This document shows, one piece after another, positions 36,119 through 45,318 of a stretch of 64,000 nt of DNA (the stretch's first letter is position 1; every line of letters starts with the position of its first letter). The notes under the pieces were generated by a model that did not search any database, was not told the origin of the DNA, and saw nothing but the letters and a program-made list of their open reading frames with translations. The translations under genes were made by a program, and so were the position numbers. The stretch comes from Puniceicoccus vermicola (GTDB lineage Bacteria; Verrucomicrobiota; Verrucomicrobiia; Opitutales; Puniceicoccaceae). The DNA lies in contig NZ_JACHVA010000081.1 in the NCBI RefSeq assembly GCF_014230055.1, positions 7,501 through 71,500 of the forward strand. Reading direction: 5' to 3'.

Positions 36119-37237
36119 GTGCAGGATTCAATAACCCCCGGTTTAGGAGAACGCTCCAAAATTCTCGTCGTCGACGATTCAGTGGAAACACTGGAGATGA
36201 TTTGCAAGATTCTCGAAGAACAGGGACATAAGACATTCGGCTTCGAAAAAGCCACCGAAGCCCTCGAGTCGGCAGAGAGCATTCAACCCGATCTCATTCT
36301 CCTCGACGCGATCATGCCGGATCCCGATGGCTATCGCTCGTGTGAGCTGATTCGGGAAATCGACTCTCTGAGCCACGTCCCCATCATTTTTGTCAGCGGA
36401 GTTCAGGAACCCTTCGAAAAGGTTCGCGCCTTCCAAGTCGGAGCCGTCGATTATCTGACCAAGCCCTTCCACGCCAAAGAGATCGATGTTCGCATCACCA
36501 CTCACCTGGAATTAAGCCGCAAGCAGGAAGAGGCCCGGGCCACCGCGAGAACGCTCAGCGATTTGGTCGAACAGCAGGTGCAAGAAATCTCCCAATCCCA
36601 GATGGCGCTGATTTTCGCGTTGGCCAAACTCTCCGAGTCCCGCGACTTCGAAACGGGAAAGCACATGGCGAGGATCCAGATTTTCTGCAGAATCCTCTCT
36701 CTGGAACTGCGCAAAGGTCCCTACTCCGAGCACATCGACGATAGGTTCCTCGAAGACATCGTCTGCACCAGCGCCCTCCATGACATCGGAAAAGTCGGCA
36801 TTGAGGACAGCATCCTCCTTAAACCGGGAAAGCTCACACCCGACGAGTTCGACATCATGAAGCGCCACTCCGTCATCGGTGCCGACACCTTGCACGCGGT
36901 CTTTAAAAAGTTCCCCTCCAACCATTTTCTCTCCATGGCCATCAAGATCGCCCGCTCCCACCACGAAAGATGGGACGGCACCGGATATCCCGATGGCCTC
37001 GCCGGTGAAGACATCCCCCTCTGCGCCCGGATCATGGGCTTGGCGGACGTCTACGATGCCCTTCGCTCCCGCCGGCCCTACAAGGATCCATTCTCCCACG
37101 AGAAAGCTGTAGCAATCATTAAAGAAGAGAGCGGAACCCATTTCGACCCCCGTATCGTCGACGCATTCCTCGCCTGCGAACAGGAGTTTTCCGCGACGCG
37201 GGAAAAGATCTCCAATAGCGAGCCTCCCACAACCTAA
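36119..37237 (+). CDS. Response regulator with HD-GYP c-di-GMP phosphodiesterase domain
   Basis: 372 residues with a GTG start at 36119. The receiver (about 13-130) has the acidic pair in ILVVDDSVE, phosphoacceptor Asp63 in LILLDAIMPDPDG and Lys in YLTKPF. A coiled linker (about 135-170) connects to an HD-GYP domain with ALHDIGKVG (His221, Asp222), IARSHHERWDGTGYPDGLAG (GYP at 289-291) and LGLADVYDAL. All residues for cyclic di-GMP hydrolysis appear present. No histidine kinase is adjacent; the orphan hybrid kinase at 12-15.7 kb is one possible partner but nothing ties them. The GTG start lacks a strong ribosome site. Confidence 0.93.
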   Translation: MQDSITPGLGERSKILVVDDSVETLEMICKILEEQGHKTFGFEKATEALESAESIQPDLILLDAIMPDPDGYRSCELIREIDSLSHVPIIFVSGVQEPFEKVRAFQVGAVDYLTKPFHAKEIDVRITTHLELSRKQEEARATARTLSDLVEQQVQEISQSQMALIFALAKLSESRDFETGKHMARIQIFCRILSLELRKGPYSEHIDDRFLEDIVCTSALHDIGKVGIEDSILLKPGKLTPDEFDIMKRHSVIGADTLHAVFKKFPSNHFLSMAIKIARSHHERWDGTGYPDGLAGEDIPLCARIMGLADVYDALRSRRPYKDPFSHEKAVAIIKEESGTHFDPRIVDAFLACEQEFSATREKISNSEPPTT

Positions 37238-37652
37238 AGCGTCTCCCCCCGGGGAGGAGAGACAAACCCGGATGCGCCGATAGGATGTTCTTTCCTTCGA
37301 AAACCAGGTGGGTGCTCTCCTCACGGGCTTTGTCTTCCGATGGGCGGCTTGACAGCACCCGCTCGGGATCGAGCTCCCTTATTGATAGAGTAAGGAAAGA
37401 AACGGTTGAAAGGCCGAACGCCCCAGGAATGTCTCAGCCCGGAAGAGACCACATTCCTCGCCGGAACGCAAGCGCCTCCATCCGATTTTAATTCGGAAAA
37501 TGCTCCCCTCCGATTCTTCACCATTCAATCCGTCAACTTTTTGAAACCTGGTTTCTATAATCAAAAAAATCATCCAAGAAAGATTTTTTCGAAGCTTTGC
37601 TTGACCTCTCTCCCTTGCTTCGACATCCCTCATCTTTTCCCTCAAAGGAAAC
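37238..37652. other. 415-base gap upstream of tRNA-Phe, no gene seen
   Basis: A C/G-rich palindromic stretch (CTCCCC-CC-GGGGAG, about 37244-37257) follows the HD-GYP gene and may aid termination. The rest shows no coding signal. A consensus TATAAT lies at 37556-37561 (listed as candidate promoter). Confidence 0.5.
37538..37561 (+). promoter_or_regulatory. Candidate promoter region of tRNA-Phe; AACCTGGTT motif copy 2
   Basis: TTTTTGAAACCTGGTTTC followed by a perfect TATAAT (37556-37561). A -35 at 17 bases upstream (TCAACT, 37533-37538) matches consensus at only three positions. The predicted start would give a leader of about 85 bases before the tRNA. Confidence 0.35.
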
Positions 37653-37728
<76 letters not shown>

Positions 37729-37815
37729 CTCACCGGAAAAAACCGGGCCCCACCGAAGCTCGTCGTTAAAATTCTCCTCGTCATTCTGAGACGCGCCGAA
37801 TAGGAACAAAACCTC

Positions 37816-39111
37816 ATGAATTCGGTCTTCACTCGCCTCTTCAGCCTCCTCTCTCTCGGCCTTGCCTTGGGCATGCCAGTCGCTGCCTCCGCCCAGAGTC
37901 AGAGCTCGGCCAAACCCCGCACCGTTCGCTCGATCTTTCTCGGAATCGACACTCTTAACCAGCGGGGGTTCGACCTCTTGGAGGGAAAGCGCATCGGGCT
38001 ACTCACTCATCCCGCCGGAGTGAACCGCCAAGGGGAGTCGACGATTCAGGTCCTCAACCGCGCGTCGAATGTCGATCTGGTCGCCCTCTTCGGCCCCGAG
38101 CACGGCGTCTACGGCAACGAGAAAGCCAACGTTCCCGTCCTCGACCGGATTGACCCCAAAACTGGCCTCCCCGTTTTTTCGCTCTACGGCAAATACCGCA
38201 AGCCCACCCCGGAGATGCTCTCCAACATCGATGCCATGGTTGTCGATTTGCAGGATCTCGGCGTCCGCTCCTACACCTACATCAGCTGCATGAAGCTGGC
38301 GATGGAGGCCTGTTTTGAAAACGACGTGGAGTTCATCGTCCTCGATCGCCCCAATCCGCTCGGAGGCCTCAAGGTCGACGGTCCGATGATGGAAACCCGC
38401 TGGATGAGCTACGTCGGCGACTACCGGATGCCCTACGTCTATGGTCTCACCATCGGAGAGCTGGCCCGGATGCTGAAAGAAGTGCCCGGTTGGCTCGAAG
38501 TCCCCGCAAAGGTTCGCCTCGAGGGGGATCTCAAGATCGTGCCGATGAAGGGATGGAAGCGCTCCATGCTCTGGCCTCAAACCGGCTTGCGCTGGGTGCC
38601 AACCTCCCCAGCCATCCCCGACCTCTCCGCCGTTCTCGGCTATCCGATGACCGGGCTGGGCACGCAACTGGGCGGCTTCCGCCACGGTTATGGCACTCCG
38701 TTCCCCTTCCGCCTTCTCACCTATCCCGGCATGTCGCCCATCACCCTGAAGGCCAAGCTGGAACAATTGAAAATTCCCGGCCTCAGCTACCAGTTGAAGC
38801 GCTATCAACTCCCCAACCGCAGCATGGGCATGGGCGTGTACGTGATCGTCGACGATTACAATGTCCTCCGTCCGACCCAGCTGAGCTTTGAAATGATGAA
38901 GCTCGCCGCCCAATGGTCCGGAAAGAATCCTTTCGCCTCGGCCACCGAAGCGCAGATGACCCTCTACAACAAGCACGTCGGCTCGACCGAGTGGTGGAAC
39001 GCCATCTCGACTCAAGGTGGCCGGGTTGACCTGAAATATTTCCTTCGCAAGTTCGAGCTCGAGGCGGACACTTTCCAAGAGTTCAGCCAGCGCTACTGGA
39101 TCTATCAATAA
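37816..39111 (+). CDS. DUF1343 exo-beta-N-acetylmuramidase, NamZ-like (GH171)
   Basis: 431 residues with a signal peptide (about 1-26, VAASAQ cut site). Family blocks are all visible: GKRIGLLTHPAGVNRQGEST, LFGPEHGVYGNE, VDLQDLGVRSYTYISCM, FIVLDRPNPLGG and GLTIGELARML, with the Glu and His of FGPEHG as likely active-site residues. NamZ removes terminal N-acetylmuramic acid from peptidoglycan fragments during wall recycling. Length matches the family. The LptF/G permease gene follows after 15 bases, so the two may be cotranscribed, linking wall turnover with outer-membrane assembly. Confidence 0.9.
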   Translation: MNSVFTRLFSLLSLGLALGMPVAASAQSQSSAKPRTVRSIFLGIDTLNQRGFDLLEGKRIGLLTHPAGVNRQGESTIQVLNRASNVDLVALFGPEHGVYGNEKANVPVLDRIDPKTGLPVFSLYGKYRKPTPEMLSNIDAMVVDLQDLGVRSYTYISCMKLAMEACFENDVEFIVLDRPNPLGGLKVDGPMMETRWMSYVGDYRMPYVYGLTIGELARMLKEVPGWLEVPAKVRLEGDLKIVPMKGWKRSMLWPQTGLRWVPTSPAIPDLSAVLGYPMTGLGTQLGGFRHGYGTPFPFRLLTYPGMSPITLKAKLEQLKIPGLSYQLKRYQLPNRSMGMGVYVIVDDYNVLRPTQLSFEMMKLAAQWSGKNPFASATEAQMTLYNKHVGSTEWWNAISTQGGRVDLKYFLRKFELEADTFQEFSQRYWIYQ

Positions 39112-39126
39112 ACGGCAGTTCCGGCT

Positions 39127-40224
39127 TTGCGCATCGACCTCTACATCTTCCGCGAGTGGGTGAAAATCTTCACCCTCGCTGCGGGAGCCATCCTCGGGCT
39201 CCTCTTACTGAGTGAGATCTACAACGAGCTCCCCGGATTTCTCGACCGCAAGGCACCGTTGGATCAGGTCATCACCTTTTTTCTGCTTCTCATCCCGGGA
39301 TATCTCCCCTCCCTGCTTCCGATCTGCTTTCTGCTCTCGCTCCTCTTCTCCCTGGCCTCTCTTCACCGCAACGGAGAGATCGTGGCAATCCGTTCGGCAG
39401 GCATCAGTCTCTTTCGCCTCAGCCGCGCTTACTGGATCGCCGCGGGACTTCTCGCCGCCGTCCTTCTCTGGCTAAACGGCTCCCTTGCCCCTTCATCCAT
39501 CGAGAACTCGCGTCTGATCAAGGAGCAGGTCAAAGAAAAAGACCTGGCCAGCCGCAGCGACCATATCCGCGGAACCACCCAGGATCTCGCCGTCGCGATT
39601 CCCGGCAGCGATGAGATTTGGTTTGTGGAGGTCTATCGCCGCTCGAGCAACGAGGCTTTCGGCGTCTCCGTCTCTCTGCCCCAAGGGGACGGCAAGCGCA
39701 TCCGCTATGAAGCCGCCCGAGCCGTCTACGATACCGAGAAGGAACACTGGATCCTCGAGGACGGGCTGATTATGAACTTGAGCGAAGATTCCGGAATCCC
39801 CGAGTCCCTCGTCCAGTTCGATCAAATGGAGCTCATAAATAGCGAAATGAGCCCGATCCTACTGGTTGGATTCAGCCAGCGGCCGAAAGATCTTTCCCTC
39901 AACCAACTCGCCGGCCTCCTGAGCGAAATGGGGAATGTGCCCAAGAGTAAACCCTACCGCGCTCGCTACTACTCGATTCTTTCCTCCCCTTTCCAGTTTT
40001 TCGTGGTCGTTCTGATCACGCTCCCCTGCGCCTTGGGCAGTGGCCGTTCCCGCGCTTCCGGAGGTTTTTTCCGCGCCGTCTGGATCTATCTGGGATTCTT
40101 TGCTGTCACCGCAGTCTTCTCGTTCGCCGGTCAGCGCGAAATCCTCCCCTCGCTCCTCGCGGCGTGGAGCCCTTTCGTCATCGCGACCGCGGCGGGTATT
40201 TGGATGTATCGCCAAAACGCTTGA
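39127..40224 (+). CDS. LPS export permease, LptF/LptG family
   Basis: 365 residues starting at TTG 39127. Layout is that of LptF/LptG: three N-terminal membrane helices (about 14-32, 50-80, 98-116), a periplasmic jellyroll (about 120-270) and three C-terminal helices (about 280-300, 310-330, 340-358). The RSAGISLFRL coupling-helix segment after helix 2 is typical. The protein pairs with LptB ATPase to pull lipopolysaccharide from the inner membrane. Only one permease is found here; its LptF/G partner and LptB must be encoded elsewhere, and I cannot say which of the two this is. An ATG start is not available nearby. Confidence 0.88.
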   Translation: MRIDLYIFREWVKIFTLAAGAILGLLLLSEIYNELPGFLDRKAPLDQVITFFLLLIPGYLPSLLPICFLLSLLFSLASLHRNGEIVAIRSAGISLFRLSRAYWIAAGLLAAVLLWLNGSLAPSSIENSRLIKEQVKEKDLASRSDHIRGTTQDLAVAIPGSDEIWFVEVYRRSSNEAFGVSVSLPQGDGKRIRYEAARAVYDTEKEHWILEDGLIMNLSEDSGIPESLVQFDQMELINSEMSPILLVGFSQRPKDLSLNQLAGLLSEMGNVPKSKPYRARYYSILSSPFQFFVVVLITLPCALGSGRSRASGGFFRAVWIYLGFFAVTAVFSFAGQREILPSLLAAWSPFVIATAAGIWMYRQNA

Positions 40225-40371
40225 TCCAGCACCCGCGCATTCCGAGCTTTGGGCCTCCTCTAATTTGGAATTCCCACATCGGCTCCGCGATAAACAAACT
40301 TTTGCGGAAAATCCACTAATGAGAACCCGTATCAAGGCTACTTATTGCTTGATGCCCGGCTCATAGTTATG

Positions 40372-40421
40372 CTAATAGCTATTAGATGCTATTTTTATTG
40401 AGTCTCTCGGCATTAGCCGAG
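40372..40421. promoter_or_regulatory. Palindrome and hairpin upstream of the cbb3 cluster
   Basis: A perfect 14-base palindrome CTAATAGCTATTAG (40372-40385) is followed by a small hairpin CTCGGC-ATTA-GCCGAG (40406-40421). Both lie in the gap before the first oxidase-cluster gene. The palindrome does not match an FNR box (TTGAT-N4-ATCAA). Confidence 0.45.
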
Positions 40422-40441
40422 CTGAAACAATTCTCTTTCCG

Positions 40442-40606
40442 ATGAACGTGATTGGCTTGACCATCCTCATCAGCCTACTTCTAGCCACTCTTTTCCTATG
40501 CCTATTCCTCTTCCTACACCAGCGCCACTCCGGTAGCCCCGAGCAGGACTCCCTGCAACCTTTGCGGGAAGAGGACCAGCGAACCTCACAGGAAAGCTCT
40601 CAATAA
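40442..40606 (+). CDS. Small single-span membrane protein at the head of the cbb3 cluster, CcoS-like in size
   Basis: A 54-codon frame from ATG 40442 to TAA 40604-40606. One hydrophobic helix (about 3-25, GLTILISLLLATLFLCLFLF) is followed by a hydrophilic tail rich in Ser, Gln and Glu. Position, 30 bases before the CcoNO start, and topology suggest CcoS, the short assembly factor of cbb3 oxidase, but the FDDxE-like residues of CcoS are not seen. Codon use agrees with neighbours. No clear ribosome site precedes it. It could equally be an unrelated small protein. Confidence 0.5.
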   Translation: MNVIGLTILISLLLATLFLCLFLFLHQRHSGSPEQDSLQPLREEDQRTSQESSQ

Positions 40607-40636
40607 TATTTCTCTCGATTGCCACGAATTAGAAAA

Positions 40637-43075
40637 ATGGAAAACCATTCCCGCGTAACCATTGAATACGATGACCGGATTGTCCGGCAGTTCACGATTG
40701 CCTCGATCTTTTGGGGCGTCATCGGAATGTCGGCCGGAGCCCTCATCGCCTCACAGCTAAACTTTTGGCAGATGAACGGAAAGTTTCTGGAGTGGCTAAC
40801 CTTTGGCCTCATCCAGAACGAAGGCCTCCAGCAAATCACTTTCGGACGCCTCCGCCCCCTCCACACAAACGCGGCCATCTTCGCATTTGTCGGGAACATG
40901 ATGTTCGCCGGTGTCTACTACTCCACCCAACGACTCTGCCGCTGCCGGCTCGCCTCCGACCTACTCTCCAAAATTCACTTCTGGGGATGGCAACTGATCA
41001 TCGTCGGAGCGGCAATCTCTCTCCCGATCGGTCTTACCCGCGGGAAGGAATACGCCGAGCTGATTTGGCCGATCAACATCTGCGTGGTGCTGATCTGGGT
41101 CGTCTTCGCCATCAATTTCTTCTGGACCTTGATCCGACGCAATGAGCGCAGCCTCTACGTTGCCCTCTGGTTCTACATCGCGACAATCGTAACCGTGGCG
41201 ATGCTCTACATCGTTAACCACCTGTCCATCCCGACCAGCTTCACCCACAGCTACCCGATATTTGCCGGGGTTCAGGATGCTCTCGTCCAGTGGTGGTATG
41301 GACACAACGCCGTAGCCTTCTTCCTGACGACACCGATCCTCGGGATCATGTACTACTTCATCCCGAAAGCGGCTCAGCGCCCGGTCTACAGTTACCGCCT
41401 CTCGGTCATTCACTTCTGGTCGCTGGTCTTTATCTACATCTGGGCCGGCCCTCACCACCTCTTGAACACCGCCCTGCCAAGCTGGCTCCAAGCTCTCGGA
41501 ATGATCTTCAGCCTCATGCTCTGGGCGCCCTCCTGGGGGGGAATGCTCAACGGCCTCCTCACCCTTCGCGGGGCTTGGCACCGTCTTCGCACGGACCCGG
41601 TTCTCAAGTTCCTCATTGCCGGAGTGACATTTTACGGGATGGCCACTTTCGAAGGCCCCCTCCTCGCTATCAAATCCCTAAACAGCCTCTCCCACTATTC
41701 AGACTGGACCATCGGTCACGTCCACTCGGGAACTCTTGGTTGGAACGGTTTCATGGCCGCCGGGATGTTCTACTGGCTCGCACCCCGCCTCTGGCGGCGG
41801 AAGAAGGACCCGGTCGAACCCCACGATGCCGAAGTCAGCTGCCGGGGTCTTCACTCGGTCGCCCTCGCCAATCTCCACTTCTGGCTGGGGATGATCGGCA
41901 TCCTCCTCTACGTCGGAGCGATGTGGGTCTCCGGAATCACTCAGGGCATCATGCTCAACGCGGTCAACGGCACGACTCTCGCCTACCCCGAGTTTATCGA
42001 AACCCTGAATGCAATTCGGGCACCGATGCTGTTCCGCCTCATCGGCGGCGTTTTCTACCTCGCAGGCTATGTGTTGCTGGCCTACAATATTTTCCGCACC
42101 ATTCGCGCCGGGGAACCGACCACAGGAACAATCGAAGTCGAGATCGATGAGTCGCGTGAACCCGGCTTCCTCAAAGCCTTCATCAATGCTCCAGTCGCCT
42201 ACTCGACCGGAATCATTGTTTTCGGATCCTTCTGGCTCTTTGGGGGCGGCGGATGGCTCATCCTTGGGATGATCGGTTCCATTCTCACCGTTCTCGGGGC
42301 CGTAGCCCACTTTGAGATCAGTGGTGCCCGCTGGGTCGAATGGTACGACAAGCTCCTCAAGAACTGGGCGGGCTTTACCATCCTGACCTTCATCTCCGTC
42401 GCGATCGGCGGTGCGATCCAGATTATTCCGACAATTACAGTCGAGCGGGCCTCCAACATCGAAGGCCGAATCCAGATCCCCTACACGCCCCTCGAACTCG
42501 CCGGACGCGATATCTTCATCAGTGAGGGTTGCTACAATTGTCACAGCCAAATGATCCGGACCATGGTCCCGGACGTCCTCCGCTATGGCTCCCGCCAGGA
42601 TCAGGGGTATTCCCGCCTCGGTGAGTCCATTTATGACTTCCCCTTCCAATGGGGCTCCAAGCGGACTGGTCCAGACCTCGCCCGCGAAGGCGGTGCGATC
42701 AAGGACGGATACACCTATATGCGGATCGGGAAACGGGATAACGTCTGGCAGTATGGTCACTTGATGAATCCACGAGATCTTTCTCCCGGATCGACGATGC
42801 CGAACTATCCGTTCCTCGCCGACCAGAAGATCGATATTCCCAGCCTCGCCGACCGTATTGCCGTTCAACGTGACTGGCTCGGAGTGCCCTACCCGGTCGA
42901 GATGGACGAAGAGATTGTCCGCAGTCTCGCCGAAAAGCAGGCGCTCGAGATCGCCAATGATTTGAAAGAACGGCAGTTCTATGTCGATCCCGACAGCAAG
43001 ATGGTCGCTCTCATCTCCTACCTCCAAAAGCTCGGAGCCTACGAGGAGACCGCTCGAACCGCCAAAAACGATTAA
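40637..43075 (+). CDS. ccoNO: cbb3-type cytochrome c oxidase, fused subunits I and II (CcoNO)
   Basis: 812 residues from ATG 40637 (a TTG at 40619 would add six residues). The CcoN part, about 1-480, has the heme and CuB ligands in RPLHTNAAIFAF, WWYGHNAVAFF, WAGPHHLLNT and IGHVHSGTLGWNG. A linker with further membrane helices (about 520-600) leads into CcoO, with heme c motif CYNCH near 632 in EGCYNCHSQMIRTM and an axial Met in SPGSTMPNYPF. The complex reduces O2 with high affinity and pumps protons. Normally ccoN and ccoO are separate genes; here one reading frame covers both, without interruption. It is followed by ccoQ, ccoP and ccoG. Confidence 0.96.
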   Translation: MENHSRVTIEYDDRIVRQFTIASIFWGVIGMSAGALIASQLNFWQMNGKFLEWLTFGLIQNEGLQQITFGRLRPLHTNAAIFAFVGNMMFAGVYYSTQRLCRCRLASDLLSKIHFWGWQLIIVGAAISLPIGLTRGKEYAELIWPINICVVLIWVVFAINFFWTLIRRNERSLYVALWFYIATIVTVAMLYIVNHLSIPTSFTHSYPIFAGVQDALVQWWYGHNAVAFFLTTPILGIMYYFIPKAAQRPVYSYRLSVIHFWSLVFIYIWAGPHHLLNTALPSWLQALGMIFSLMLWAPSWGGMLNGLLTLRGAWHRLRTDPVLKFLIAGVTFYGMATFEGPLLAIKSLNSLSHYSDWTIGHVHSGTLGWNGFMAAGMFYWLAPRLWRRKKDPVEPHDAEVSCRGLHSVALANLHFWLGMIGILLYVGAMWVSGITQGIMLNAVNGTTLAYPEFIETLNAIRAPMLFRLIGGVFYLAGYVLLAYNIFRTIRAGEPTTGTIEVEIDESREPGFLKAFINAPVAYSTGIIVFGSFWLFGGGGWLILGMIGSILTVLGAVAHFEISGARWVEWYDKLLKNWAGFTILTFISVAIGGAIQIIPTITVERASNIEGRIQIPYTPLELAGRDIFISEGCYNCHSQMIRTMVPDVLRYGSRQDQGYSRLGESIYDFPFQWGSKRTGPDLAREGGAIKDGYTYMRIGKRDNVWQYGHLMNPRDLSPGSTMPNYPFLADQKIDIPSLADRIAVQRDWLGVPYPVEMDEEIVRSLAEKQALEIANDLKERQFYVDPDSKMVALISYLQKLGAYEETARTAKND

Positions 43076-43108
43076 TCGAAACAACGATTTTAGAGGACAA
43101 GCTAAACT

Positions 43109-43309
43109 ATGTTTCACCGAATCCAATACGCAGAATGGCAGCAAATCCTGCCCATTCTTGCTTTTTGCATCAGCTTTCTTCTCTTTCTCCTGATCGTCGT
43201 CCGCGCGATTCGTATGAGAAAGGACAAGGCTTCCGAGATGGCCAATCTTCCCCTCTCTGCGGAAAAAGAAAAATCCGATTCATCAGACAATGAGCGCAAA
43301 CCCGAATAA
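43109..43309 (+). CDS. ccoQ: CcoQ-like small subunit
   Basis: 66 residues: one membrane helix (about 14-33, ILPILAFCISFLLFLLIVVR) then a basic and later acidic tail. This is the size and layout of CcoQ, which stabilises the cbb3 complex. It sits 33 bases after CcoNO and overlaps the ccoP start by 20 bases. Confidence 0.75.
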   Translation: MFHRIQYAEWQQILPILAFCISFLLFLLIVVRAIRMRKDKASEMANLPLSAEKEKSDSSDNERKPE

Positions 43310-43862
43310 GGATGACCAGCAGTCCGGAGTCCGTCTCCTCGAGCACAAGTATGACGGGATTCAGGAATACGACCAGAGACTCCCCAATTGGTGGCTCGTA
43401 ACCCTTTACGGGGCGATCGCATTCGCCATCGTTTACTGGTTCTTCTACTTCCAGTCCAATGTCGGAAAATCCGACGTCGCCGAGCTAGAGGCCCGACTCC
43501 AAGTGATCGAAGCCGCCAATCTCGAAGCGACCTTGGCCATGCTCGACAACGACAACCTTTGGAAGATGAGTCGCAACGACCAGTTCGTCGCCGCGGGTCG
43601 AGAAACTTTCCAATCCATCTGCTACACCTGTCACGGCACCGACCTCAAGGGAGGCATCGGCTTCAACCTCGTCGACGCCGAGTGGGTCCACGGCGGACAG
43701 CCTGTCGAGGTCTATAACACGGTCAATAACGGTGTCGCAGGAACCGGGATGCAGGCTTGGGGCCCCACTCTCGGGCCTAAGAAGGTCGCCGAAGTAGTTG
43801 CCTACGTATTGTCGCACCACTCCTCCGGAGAAGGCGACGGAGGTGGCAATGAACCGCAATAA
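43290..43862 (+). CDS. ccoP: CcoP-like membrane cytochrome c with a single heme site
   Basis: 190 residues. The N-terminal FixP region is recognised from HKYDGIQEYDQRLPNWWLVT, followed by a membrane helix (about 38-55). One cytochrome c domain follows, with CYTCH at 111-115 and an axial Met in GVAGTGMQAWGPTLG. Standard CcoP carries two such domains and is about 290-310 residues, so one heme domain is missing. It would accept electrons from a periplasmic cytochrome and pass them to CcoO. The start overlaps ccoQ by 20 bases and the end overlaps ccoG by 14. Confidence 0.88.
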   Translation: MSANPNKDDQQSGVRLLEHKYDGIQEYDQRLPNWWLVTLYGAIAFAIVYWFFYFQSNVGKSDVAELEARLQVIEAANLEATLAMLDNDNLWKMSRNDQFVAAGRETFQSICYTCHGTDLKGGIGFNLVDAEWVHGGQPVEVYNTVNNGVAGTGMQAWGPTLGPKKVAEVVAYVLSHHSSGEGDGGGNEPQ

Positions 43863-45318
43863 ACAGACCCCCTCTCGCGAATCGGTTACGACCATCGCCC
43901 AAGACGGTTCGCGGAATTTCCTTCGTCCCGCCGATGTGCGGGGAAAATACACTCTACTACGGCGGATCAGCGCCATTTTGCTGATCCTGATCTACGTCTC
44001 CCTCCCTTGGATTCCGATCAACGGCTATCCAGCCGTTTTTCTCGATATCGCAGATCGCCGCTTCCACCTCTTCGGCCTCACTCTGGCGGCCGAGGATCTC
44101 TGGATTCTCTTCTTTTTTATTACCGGGCTCGGCTTTCTGCTCTTTCTCGTCACCTCGCTCTTCGGGCGCATCTGGTGCGGTTGGGCCTGCCCCCAAACCG
44201 TCTTCCTTGAGCACGTCTTCCGCCGCGTGGAGCGATGGATCGAGGGTCCTGCCAAGAAGCAGAAGGAACTCGACGCCATGGAATGGTGCCCCGAGAAGGT
44301 CACGAAGAGACTCCTGAAACACGGCATCTACATCATCCTCGCCGGGATGATTGCCCACCTCTTCCTCTCGTATTTCATCACGGTGGATATCCTTTTCTCC
44401 TGGCTGTCCGAAGGACCAGCCTCCCATCCCCGGGCTTTCGTATTCATGCTCTTCATGACCGGGGTGCTCTATTTCAATTTCTCGTGGTTCCGCGAACAGC
44501 TGTGCCTCATCATCTGCCCCTACGGCCGACTCCAATCCGCTCTGATCGACGATGATTCCGTCGTCATCGGCTACGATGAAATCCGCGGCGAACCGCGCGG
44601 ACGAAAAAAGAGAGCCCGTAAAGCTCCAGAGAGTTCGGAAGCCGATCAGATTTTTCAGGAAGGAGACTGCATCGACTGTCACCGGTGCGTCTCCGTATGC
44701 CCCACGGGTATCGATATCCGCCAAGGCCTCCAGATGGAATGCATCGGCTGCTCGAACTGTGTAGACGCCTGTAACGAGGTGATGGATAAGATCGGTCGCC
44801 CGCGCGGTCTCGTCCGTTACGATTCCTTGAATGGTCTCTCCGGCAAGAAGCACAAGATCATCCGACCCCGCCTGTTCCTGTACTTTGCTCTCATGAGCTT
44901 CGGGATTGCCGCGTTCGCAATCTCAGTGACACACGTCAAACCCGGCAATCTCGGTGTCTCACGGATGACCGGAACGCCTTTCTTCGTATCGGACGGCAGC
45001 ATCCGCAACCAGTTCAACCTTCGTCTGATCAACAAGCGTAACCAACCGGCTACGTTCTCGGTTGAGGCGGTCTCCGAACAAGAAGGCCTCTCTACGGCCG
45101 GTTTCGAGGGCTCGATCACCGTCGCCCCGATGCAGGAAATTGTCCGCCCATACGTCATCCTTCTCCCGAAAGAAAAATACGACGGGCCCTTTCCTTTGAC
45201 GATTCAGGTAAACGGACAACCGGGAGATTTCACCGTCTCCCGCGAAGTGGAATTTCTCGGACCCGACCCCCGCCTACTCCGTGAAGATATGGAACTCCAG
45301 TTCGGAGGCGATTCATGA
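43849..45318 (+). CDS. ccoG: cbb3 oxidase maturation protein CcoG (FixG/RdxA)
   Basis: 489 residues from ATG 43849, which has GGAGG seven bases before it inside ccoP. Five membrane helices are scattered through about 35-365. Iron-sulfur features are the FGRIWCGWACPQTVF motif near residue 110 and a ferredoxin-like CIDCHRCVSVCPTG then CIGCSNCVDACN pair near 275-310. A C-terminal Ig-like FixG domain (about 385-489) ends the protein. CcoG is a Cu(II) reductase that supplies Cu(I) for CuB of cbb3 oxidase. It is in the usual place after ccoP. Confidence 0.95.
   Translation: MNRNKQTPSRESVTTIAQDGSRNFLRPADVRGKYTLLRRISAILLILIYVSLPWIPINGYPAVFLDIADRRFHLFGLTLAAEDLWILFFFITGLGFLLFLVTSLFGRIWCGWACPQTVFLEHVFRRVERWIEGPAKKQKELDAMEWCPEKVTKRLLKHGIYIILAGMIAHLFLSYFITVDILFSWLSEGPASHPRAFVFMLFMTGVLYFNFSWFREQLCLIICPYGRLQSALIDDDSVVIGYDEIRGEPRGRKKRARKAPESSEADQIFQEGDCIDCHRCVSVCPTGIDIRQGLQMECIGCSNCVDACNEVMDKIGRPRGLVRYDSLNGLSGKKHKIIRPRLFLYFALMSFGIAAFAISVTHVKPGNLGVSRMTGTPFFVSDGSIRNQFNLRLINKRNQPATFSVEAVSEQEGLSTAGFEGSITVAPMQEIVRPYVILLPKEKYDGPFPLTIQVNGQPGDFTVSREVEFLGPDPRLLREDMELQFGGDS

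Noticed and set aside
37379-37645. Minus-strand 88-codon frame before tRNA-Phe
   Set aside because: It overlaps other weak frames, has no ribosome site or domain, and runs into the promoter region of the tRNA.
41699-43144. 481-codon minus-strand open frame opposite ccoNO
   Set aside because: It is a shadow of a gene with all heme ligands; rich in Asp/Glu/Gly as expected from antisense of a C-ending codon gene, with no recognisable domain.
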